The translations under genes were made by a program, and so were the position numbers. Positions 58,201-64,000 of a stretch of 64,000 bases of DNA are shown piece by piece. Origin of the DNA: Streptomyces griseomycini (GTDB lineage Bacteria > Actinomycetota > Actinomycetes > Streptomycetales > Streptomycetaceae); contig NZ_JACHJI010000007.1 in assembly GCF_014203535.1 (NCBI RefSeq), forward strand, positions 372,001 through 436,000, written 5' to 3'. Below the pieces are notes generated by a model. The model was not told where the DNA came from and ran no database searches. It saw only the letters and a program-made list of their open reading frames with translations. Each line of letters begins with the position of its first letter. The first letter of the stretch is position 1.

Positions 58201-58980
58201 ATGAGTTCACTGCTGCTCCTGACCAACGCCCTCCAGCCGTCGACGGAGGTGCTCCCCGCCCTCGGCCTGCTGCTGCACAACGTGCGCGTGGCCCCCGCGG
58301 AGGGCCCGGCCCTCGTCGACACCCCCGGCGCGGACGTCATCCTCGTCGACGGCCGGCGCGACCTCCCGCAGGTCCGCAGCCTGTGCCAGCTGCTGCGCTC
58401 CACCGGCCCCGGCTGCCCCCTCGTGCTCGTGGTGACCGAGGGCGGCCTGGCCGCCGTCACCGCGGACTGGGGCATCGACGACGTCCTGCTGGACACCGCG
58501 GGACCGGCCGAGGTCGAGGCGCGGCTGCGGCTGGCCATGGGCCGTCAGCAGATCGTCAACGACGACTCCCCGATGGAGATCCGCAACGGCGACCTGTCGG
58601 TGGACGAGGCGACGTACAGCGCCAAGCTCAAGGGCCGCGTCCTCGACCTCACCTTCAAGGAGTTCGAGCTGCTGAAGTACCTCGCGCAGCACCCGGGCCG
58701 GGTCTTCACCCGCGCCCAGCTGCTGCAGGAGGTCTGGGGCTACGACTACTTCGGCGGCACCCGCACGGTCGACGTCCACGTGCGGCGGCTGCGCGCGAAG
58801 CTCGGCCCCGAGCACGAGTCGCTGATCGGCACCGTCCGGAACGTCGGTTATCGATTCGTTACGCCGGAGAAGGTGGAGCGCGCCGCCGAGGAGGCCAAGA
58901 ACAAGGCCGACCGGCAAAAGGCGTCGGATGCGGACGAGACGACCGCGCGGGGTGGCGCCGAGGCGCGGGCGAAGGCGTGA
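58201..58980 (+). CDS. glnR: GlnR, global nitrogen regulator
   Basis: 259-aa atypical orphan OmpR-family regulator that controls ammonium assimilation (glnA, amtB, nirB) in Streptomyces. The receiver (about residues 1-115) keeps D50 (DVILVDGRRD) but lacks the usual acidic pocket at the first strand (SLLLLTNALQ), as known for GlnR, which works without a kinase. The winged helix (about 125-225) has FKEFELLKYLAQHPGRVFTR and TVDVHVRRLRAKLG. The C-terminal 30 residues are charged and disordered. No cognate kinase is adjacent. Confidence 0.96.
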   Translation: MSSLLLLTNALQPSTEVLPALGLLLHNVRVAPAEGPALVDTPGADVILVDGRRDLPQVRSLCQLLRSTGPGCPLVLVVTEGGLAAVTADWGIDDVLLDTAGPAEVEARLRLAMGRQQIVNDDSPMEIRNGDLSVDEATYSAKLKGRVLDLTFKEFELLKYLAQHPGRVFTRAQLLQEVWGYDYFGGTRTVDVHVRRLRAKLGPEHESLIGTVRNVGYRFVTPEKVERAAEEAKNKADRQKASDADETTARGGAEARAKA

Positions 58981-59075
58981 AAGGCGCACGCATGAGCGTT
59001 GCGATCGCACATGCGAGCCCTTTCCGTGCCGCACAGGACTTCCTTTACGCCCTGCCCGGAGCGGGTATATCCGCG

Positions 59076-59088
59076 TAGACTCCGCGCG
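59076..59088 (+). promoter_or_regulatory. -10 element giving a probably leaderless lacI-family mRNA
   Basis: TAGACT at 59076-59081 lies 7 bases before the GTG start at 59088, and no ribosome site is present between them. This spacing places the transcript start at or next to the start codon. The -35 region is weak. Confidence 0.5.
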
Positions 59089-60110
59089 TGGCCAAGGTAA
59101 CCAGGGATGACGTGGCGCGGCTGGCGGGGACGTCCACCGCCGTGGTCAGCTACGTCATCAACAACGGACCCCGGCCGGTCGCCCCGGCCACGCGCGAGCG
59201 CGTGCTCGCCGCGATCAAGGAGCTGGGGTACCGGCCCGACCGCGTCGCCCAGGCGATGGCGTCGCGGCGCACGGACCTCATAGGCCTGATCATCCCGGAC
59301 GCGCGCCAGCCCTTCTTCGGCGAGATGGCGCACGCGGTCGAACAGGCCGCGTCCGAGCGCGGGAAGATGGTGCTCGTCGGCAACACCGACTACATCGGCG
59401 AGCGCGAGGTCCACTACCTGCGCGCGTTCCTGGGGATGCGCGTCTCCGGGCTGATCCTGGTCAGCCACGCGCTCAACGACCTGGCCGCCGCGGAGATCGA
59501 GGCCTGGGACGCCCGGGTGGTCCTGCTGCACGAGCGCCCCGAGGCGATCGACGACGTCGCCGTCGTCACCGACGACCTCGGCGGCGCCCAGCTCGCCGTG
59601 CGCCACCTGCTGGAGCACGGCTACGAGTACGTCGCCTGCGTCGGCGGCACCGCGGAGACCCCCGCCGTCGGCGACCCGGTCTCCGACCACGTCGAGGGCT
59701 GGCGGCGCGCGATGGAGGAGGCCGGCATCCCGACCGAGGGCCGGCTCTTCGAGGCCCCGTACAACCGCTACGACGCCTACCGCGTCGGCCTCGGGATCCT
59801 GTCCGGGCCGGACCGCCCGCCCGCGGTCTTCTGCTCCACCGACGACCAGGCGATCGGCCTGCTGCGCGCGGCGCGCGAACTGCGCATCGACGTGCCCGGC
59901 GAGCTCGCGGTCGCCGGCTTCGACGACATCAAGGAGGCGGCGCTCACCGACCCGCCCCTGACCACGGTCGCCTCGGACCGCTCGGCGATGGCCCGCGCGG
60001 CGCTGGACCTCGTCCTCGACGACGGCCTGCGGGTGGCCGGCTCGCGCCGCGAACGCCTGAAGGTGTTCCCGTCCCGGCTGGTGGTGCGCCACTCCTGCGG
60101 CTGCGCGTAG
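59088..60110 (+). CDS. LacI-family transcriptional regulator
   Basis: 340 aa. The N-terminal helix-turn-helix VTRDDVARLAGTSTAVVSYVINNG (about residues 4-27) and hinge helix (PDRVAQAMASRRT) are followed by a periplasmic-binding-protein-like effector domain (about 62-335: DLIGLIIPDARQPFFGEMAHAVEQAA in pattern; PPAVFCSTDDQAIGLLRAA). It probably senses a sugar and represses a catabolic gene, but no sugar genes are adjacent. It ends with a Cys pair (HSCGCA). Start GTG 59088 with no ribosome site, likely leaderless. Confidence 0.92.
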   Translation: MAKVTRDDVARLAGTSTAVVSYVINNGPRPVAPATRERVLAAIKELGYRPDRVAQAMASRRTDLIGLIIPDARQPFFGEMAHAVEQAASERGKMVLVGNTDYIGEREVHYLRAFLGMRVSGLILVSHALNDLAAAEIEAWDARVVLLHERPEAIDDVAVVTDDLGGAQLAVRHLLEHGYEYVACVGGTAETPAVGDPVSDHVEGWRRAMEEAGIPTEGRLFEAPYNRYDAYRVGLGILSGPDRPPAVFCSTDDQAIGLLRAARELRIDVPGELAVAGFDDIKEAALTDPPLTTVASDRSAMARAALDLVLDDGLRVAGSRRERLKVFPSRLVVRHSCGCA

Positions 60111-60120
60111 CCGCACCGCC

Positions 60121-60175
60121 GGCAGCGGTCCCCGTCCGTCGGCAGTGGTCCTCCGCCGGTCGGCGGTGGCCCTTT
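60121..60175. repeat. 20-bp imperfect tandem repeat
   Basis: Two full and one partial copy of a 20-base unit (GGCAG[C/T]GGTCC...) follow the lacI-family stop. It may act as a weak terminator or be neutral slippage. Confidence 0.6.
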
Positions 60176-60255
60176 ACATCGGGCATACGAGCTTCTGCCG
60201 GGCTTTTCAGCGAGCACTCAGGATGCTCTCATCGTCGGGCCCGAGGCTCGTAGCC

Positions 60256-61248
60256 ATGACCGAGAGCTTCCACCGCGGCGACGCGTACGAGACCCCCCAC
60301 CAGGTGAACCCCGAGCAGGTGGACCCCGAGTGGCCGCCCCCGCCGGCGTACGCTCCCGCGCAGCCCCCGAAGCGGAAGCGCACCCGCGGGCCGGCCGCGC
60401 TGCTCGCCGCCGTGGCGATCGTCGCGGCGGCCGTGGGCGGCGGCACCGCCTACGGCGTGCAGGAGCTGGTCGGCAACGGCACCGTCGCCGCCTCGAGCGC
60501 CACCGGCACCACCGTGGTGCCGGCCGGTCAGAAGGGCACGGTGTCCGGCGTCGCCGAGGCGGTCAGCCCGAGCACCGTCGAGATCGAGGCCACCTCCAAC
60601 GCGGGGTCCTCGACCGGCTCCGGCGTGATCATCACGGAGGACGGCGAGATCATCACCAACAACCACGTCGTCGCCGGCGCCTCGTCGATCAAGGTGCGGA
60701 CCGACGACGGCGAGACGTACACCGCACAGGTCGTCGGCACCGACAGCTCGAAGGACCTGGCGCTGGTCAAGCTGGAGGACGCGTCCGGCCTGAAGGCGGC
60801 CACCCTCGGGGACTCCGACGGGGTGCGGGTCGGCGACCAGGTCGTGGCGATCGGCTCGCCCGAGGGCCTGACCGGCACGGTGACCAGCGGCATCGTCTCG
60901 GCGCTCGACCGCGACGTGACCGTCTCGACGGACGAGGGCCAGGGGCAGCAGCAGGGGCAGCAGGGCGGCGGCTGGCCGTTCGAGTTCGGCGGCCGGGAGT
61001 TCAACGGCGACACGGGCGGGTCCACGACCACCTACAAGGCGATCCAGACCGACGCGTCCCTGAACCCCGGCAACTCCGGAGGCGCGCTGATCGACATGAA
61101 CGGCAACGTCATCGGCGTCAACTCCGCGATGTACGCGCCGAGCGGCGCGGACACGTCCGACGCGGGCAGCGTGGGCCTGGGCTTCGCCATCCCGATCGAC
61201 ACGGTCAAGGCGGACCTGCCGACGCTGCGGGCCGGCGCGACCGGCTGA
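60256..61248 (+). CDS. HtrA/DegP-like membrane-anchored serine protease without PDZ
   Basis: 330 aa. A Pro-rich cytoplasmic N-terminus (1-45) leads to one membrane helix (about 46-64) and an extracytoplasmic trypsin-like domain. The triad is H137 (ITNNHVV), D167 (SSKDLALV) and S274 (NPGNSGG). It ends at GFAIPIDTVKADLPTLRAG, so the PDZ domain that usually follows in HtrA is absent. An inserted Gln/Gly loop (about 226-258) is unusual. It likely degrades or processes misfolded exported proteins. The downstream two-component pair suggests joint envelope-stress control. Confidence 0.9.
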   Translation: MTESFHRGDAYETPHQVNPEQVDPEWPPPPAYAPAQPPKRKRTRGPAALLAAVAIVAAAVGGGTAYGVQELVGNGTVAASSATGTTVVPAGQKGTVSGVAEAVSPSTVEIEATSNAGSSTGSGVIITEDGEIITNNHVVAGASSIKVRTDDGETYTAQVVGTDSSKDLALVKLEDASGLKAATLGDSDGVRVGDQVVAIGSPEGLTGTVTSGIVSALDRDVTVSTDEGQGQQQGQQGGGWPFEFGGREFNGDTGGSTTTYKAIQTDASLNPGNSGGALIDMNGNVIGVNSAMYAPSGADTSDAGSVGLGFAIPIDTVKADLPTLRAGATG

Positions 61249-61359
61249 TCCCCCGGTGATCGTTCCTTTCCGCGCCCACCGGGAATCGTGCGAGGCTGAA
61301 GACCCGAGCCCCCGGCCGAGCACCTCGCAGACCCCCGCAGACGGAGGAACCCCGAGCCC

Positions 61360-62100
61360 ATGAGCCCCCTCCCCGCAGAAGGCGACCGTGACCCCCAGCG
61401 CATCCTGATCGTCGACGACGAGCCGGCGGTGCGCGAAGCGCTCCAGCGCAGCCTGGCCTTCGAGGGGTACGACACCGAGGTCGCCGTGGACGGCGCGGAC
61501 GCCCTGGAGAAGGCGGCGGCCCACCGGCCCGACCTGGTCGTCCTCGACATCCAGATGCCCCGCATGGACGGCCTCACCGCCGCCCGCCGCATCCGCGCCA
61601 CCGGCGACACGACCCCCATCCTGATGCTGACGGCGCGGGACACGGTCGGCGACCGGGTGACGGGGCTGGACGCCGGGGCGGACGACTACCTGGTGAAGCC
61701 GTTCGAGCTGGACGAGCTGTTCGCCCGTATCCGCGCGCTGCTGCGCCGCAGCTCGTACGCGGCGGCCGTGGCCGCCTCCGCCGAGTCGGACGACGTCCTC
61801 GCCTTCGGCGACCTGAGCATGAACCTGGCCACGCGGGAGGTCGTGCGGGGCGGGCGCCCGGTGGAGCTGACCCGTACGGAGTTCACCCTGCTGGAGATGT
61901 TCATGGCGCACCCGCGCCAGGTGCTCACGCGGGAGCAGATCCTGAAGGCGGTGTGGGGCTTCGACTTCGAGCCCTCGTCGAACTCCCTGGACGTGTACGT
62001 GATGTACCTGCGCCGCAAGACCGAGGCGGGCGGCGAGCCGCGCCTGGTGCACACGGTGCGGGGCGTGGGCTACGTGCTGCGGCAGGGCGGCGCGGAGTGA
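61360..62100 (+). CDS. MprA-like response regulator
   Basis: 246-aa OmpR-family regulator: receiver (about residues 14-125) with acidic pair D19/D20, phospho-acceptor D63 (LVVLDIQMPRMDG), and K in YLVKPFELDE; winged helix (about 145-243) ending LVHTVRGVGYVLR. Together with the next gene it forms a two-component system resembling mycobacterial MprAB, which controls HtrA-type proteases, and an htrA-like gene lies directly upstream. GGAGGA precedes the ATG. Confidence 0.92.
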   Translation: MSPLPAEGDRDPQRILIVDDEPAVREALQRSLAFEGYDTEVAVDGADALEKAAAHRPDLVVLDIQMPRMDGLTAARRIRATGDTTPILMLTARDTVGDRVTGLDAGADDYLVKPFELDELFARIRALLRRSSYAAAVAASAESDDVLAFGDLSMNLATREVVRGGRPVELTRTEFTLLEMFMAHPRQVLTREQILKAVWGFDFEPSSNSLDVYVMYLRRKTEAGGEPRLVHTVRGVGYVLRQGGAE

Positions 62101-62155
62101 GGACGGCGGAACGAGGACCGGCGGAGTGAAGGCAGCGGAATGAGGACGGCGGAGT
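62100..62155 (+). repeat. 14-15-bp purine-rich tandem repeat in the RR-HK gap
   Basis: Four imperfect copies of GAGGACGGCGGAGT fill the gap between response regulator and kinase. Each contains GGAG-like runs that could act as alternative ribosome sites for the kinase gene. Confidence 0.7.
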
Positions 62156-63608
62156 GAGGAAGCCGATGCGCCGCTTCCGCGCCCTCCCGATCCGGGCGCG
62201 GCTGTCGCTGCTGGTGGCGGCGGCGGTGGCGTTCGCGGTGGCGGCGGTGTCCGTCACCTGCTGGTTCATCGTGCAGGGGAAGCTGTACGCGGAGCTCGAC
62301 GACGACCTCCGGGCGTCGGTCATCACGCTGAAGCAGAACCAGTTCGAACGCGTCGTCGACACGTGTGGCGCGTCGCCCCCGGAATCGGACGACATCGGCC
62401 CGCAGAGCGGGAGTTACGGCCAGGTGGTGCGCACGGACGGCACCGTGTGCCTGCTGCCGTTCGCCTCGGCCTCGGTCAAGGTCACCGGCGGCGACAAGGC
62501 CGTGGCGAAGGACCCGGACCCCGACTCCGCGCGGTTCCGCAACGGCGTCGACGGCGACGGCGCCCCGGTGCGCGTGCTGACCACCGCGGTCACCGTCGAG
62601 ACGCTCCTGGGCCGGGGCGTGGCCAACGACTACGCCTACGTCGCCGCCGTCCCCCTCGACAGCACCCGCTCGACGCTCAACGACCTCGCCCTGATCCTGC
62701 TCCTGGTCTCCGGCATCGGTGTCCTGGGCGCCGCCGCCGCCGGCCTCGCGGTGGCCCGCGCGGGCCTGCGTCCCGTCGACCGGCTCACCGAGGCGGTCGA
62801 GCACGTGGCCCGCACGGAGGACCTGGACGTCCGCATCCCCGTCGAGGACGACGCCGAGGACGAGGTCGCCCGGCTCTCCCGCTCCTTCAACTCCATGACC
62901 TCCGCCCTGGCCAGCTCCCGCGACCTGCAGCAGCAGCTCATCGCGGACGCCGGCCACGAGCTGCGCACCCCGCTCACCTCCCTGCGCACCAACATCGAGC
63001 TGCTCACCCGCAGCGAGGAGACCGGCCGCCCGATCCCGGCCGAGGACCGCAGGGCCCTGCTCGCCTCGGTGAAGGCGCAGATGACCGAACTGGCCGCCCT
63101 CATCGGCGACCTGCAGGAACTGTCCCGCCCGGACACCGACCAGCACTCCGGCCGGACGCGGATCGTCGCCTGGCAGGACGTCGTCGAGGCGGCCCTGCGC
63201 CGCGCCCGGCTGCGCGGCCCGGAGCTGACCATCACGGCGGACGTGCACCCGTGGTACGTCCGGGCGGAGCCGTCCGCGCTGGAGCGGGCCGTGGTCAACG
63301 TCCTGGACAACGCGGTGAAGTTCAGCCCGGCGGGCGGCACGATCGACGTACGCCTCACCGACGGCGTGCTCACCGTCCGCGACCACGGCCCCGGCATCCC
63401 CGCCGACGAACTCCCCCACGTCTTCGACCGCTTCTGGCGCTCCCCGAGCGCCCGCGCCCTCCCCGGCTCCGGCCTCGGCCTGTCCATCGTGGCCCGCACG
63501 GTCCAGCAGGCGGGCGGCGAGGTGACCCTGACCCCGGCGGAGGGCGGCGGCACGACGGCCACGGTCCGCCTGCCGGGCGCACCGACGCCCCCGCCCGAGG
63601 CGCCGTAG
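62154..63608 (+). CDS. MprB-like sensor histidine kinase
   Basis: 484 aa. Two membrane helices (about residues 17-40 and 177-200) flank an about 135-residue extracytoplasmic sensor domain that has a Cys pair (C71, C99). Then HAMP (about 200-255), H-box with H268 (DAGHELRTPL), N-box (VLDNAVKFSP), and G-boxes (DHGPGIP, GSGLGLSIVARTV). It should phosphorylate the adjacent response regulator in response to an envelope signal. Start GTG 62154; an ATG four codons in is an alternative. The Cys pair may form a redox-sensitive disulfide (inference). Confidence 0.92.
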   Translation: MRKPMRRFRALPIRARLSLLVAAAVAFAVAAVSVTCWFIVQGKLYAELDDDLRASVITLKQNQFERVVDTCGASPPESDDIGPQSGSYGQVVRTDGTVCLLPFASASVKVTGGDKAVAKDPDPDSARFRNGVDGDGAPVRVLTTAVTVETLLGRGVANDYAYVAAVPLDSTRSTLNDLALILLLVSGIGVLGAAAAGLAVARAGLRPVDRLTEAVEHVARTEDLDVRIPVEDDAEDEVARLSRSFNSMTSALASSRDLQQQLIADAGHELRTPLTSLRTNIELLTRSEETGRPIPAEDRRALLASVKAQMTELAALIGDLQELSRPDTDQHSGRTRIVAWQDVVEAALRRARLRGPELTITADVHPWYVRAEPSALERAVVNVLDNAVKFSPAGGTIDVRLTDGVLTVRDHGPGIPADELPHVFDRFWRSPSARALPGSGLGLSIVARTVQQAGGEVTLTPAEGGGTTATVRLPGAPTPPPEAP

Positions 63609-63693
63609 CGGGTTCCGCGGCGGGGGCGGCAACCTTTCCGCGCCGGGCGGCGACCGATCGGCGTCCCCTCCCCCACACGGAACGGATCGCCGC

Positions 63694-64000
63694 ATGAGTG
63701 AGCACCGCAGCAAGGCCCGGCACCGCCGGGGCAGGAAGGTCCTGGCGGCCGGCGTCCCGCTGGCGGTGGCCGCCGCCGGGACGCTGGCGTACGGAACCGG
63801 CCTCGGCGTCCTCGGCTCCGGCGCCCAGCGGGCGTCCGCCGCGACCGCCGCCCCGGCCTGGGCGACCGCCACCGCCGACGGCTTCGCCTCGGTGGACGCC
63901 CTCGGCCAGAACGGCACGTACGGCGGCCGGGACGGCGAGACCGTCACCGTCCGCACCCAGGCCGAGCTGGAGAAGTACGCCACGGCCGCCGAGCCGTACG
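63694..64000 (+). CDS. Secreted protein, probably family 1 pectate lyase (5' part)
   Basis: The first 102 codons are visible; the frame runs off the right edge. A twin-Arg-rich start (MSEHRSKARHRRGRKVLAAG) leads to a signal peptide (VPLAVAAAGTLAYGTGLGVLG), then an Ala-rich cleavage region. The mature start TADGFASVDALGQNGTYGG followed by VTVRTQAELEKYATAAEPY fits the N-terminus of polysaccharide lyase family 1 (pectate lyases), with the first coil of the beta-helix. Catalytic residues lie beyond the window, so the assignment is from the N-terminus only. Confidence 0.72.
   Translation, partial: MSEHRSKARHRRGRKVLAAGVPLAVAAAGTLAYGTGLGVLGSGAQRASAATAAPAWATATADGFASVDALGQNGTYGGRDGETVTVRTQAELEKYATAAEPY

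Noticed and set aside
57938..58204. Small plus-strand gene upstream of glnR
   Set aside because: It overlaps the divergent hydrolase start and the glnR leader, has no family match, and its frame looks like promoter sequence.

Overview
The window is chromosomal DNA of a Streptomyces. It is very GC-rich, the genes use almost only G/C-ending codons, GTG starts and 4-base start/stop overlaps are common, and the gene order follows the conserved core of Streptomyces chromosomes. Landmarks lie in the order known from S. coelicolor: phoP-phoR/phoU, a DUF4242 nickel-binding-type protein, gpmA, mshA, devA/devB, rsiG, dtd, nur, a rhodanese sulfurtransferase, glnR. No rRNA, tRNA, CRISPR array, insertion sequence or prophage was seen.

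Layout: 0-6.4 kb holds the phosphate two-component system, phoU, small metal-protein candidates, an MFS exporter and phosphoglycerate mutase. 6.4-16.2 kb is accessory: a decayed DUF6928-type gene, a secreted mini-protein, NmrA and VOC proteins, an ECF42/DGPF/hydrolase operon, a phosphorothioate-type HNH restriction enzyme, and DUF2000/AraC. 16.2-24 kb returns to the core: ybjN-mshA, a methyltransferase-like protein, an NlpC/P60 hydrolase, an RsbU-type phosphatase and an XRE regulator.

24.5-34.3 kb is the most notable region: a compact RiPP cluster that reads as a class V lanthipeptide pathway. Its genes run methyltransferase, ABC transporter pair, APH-like kinase, HopA1-like lyase, a 50-aa precursor ending in Cys, two M16 peptidases, an HFCD flavoprotein decarboxylase, and an APH-fold protein that has lost its catalytic residues. 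The inferred scheme is that kinase and lyase dehydrate Ser/Thr, the third protein assists cyclisation, the flavoprotein decarboxylates the C-terminal Cys to make an AviCys-type ring, the methyltransferase caps the N-terminus, the M16 pair removes the leader and the ABC pair exports the product.

34.6-43.2 kb is accessory: GNAT, HAD, DinB, an HxlR regulator with an imine-reductase-like enzyme, TetR with a HelD-like ATPase, and an APH-like kinase downstream of a HAD phosphatase. 43.4-64 kb is core: a tandemly duplicated devA/devB set, each copy with a divergent small membrane protein and matching palindromes; an Eis-like GNAT; asparaginase; RsiG; dtd; ygfZ; nur; nitrobindin-like protein; a sulfurtransferase operon with a Cys-containing leader peptide; MoaD-like protein; glnR; a LacI regulator; an HtrA-like protease with an MprAB-like two-component pair; and the start of a secreted protein resembling a family 1 pectate lyase.
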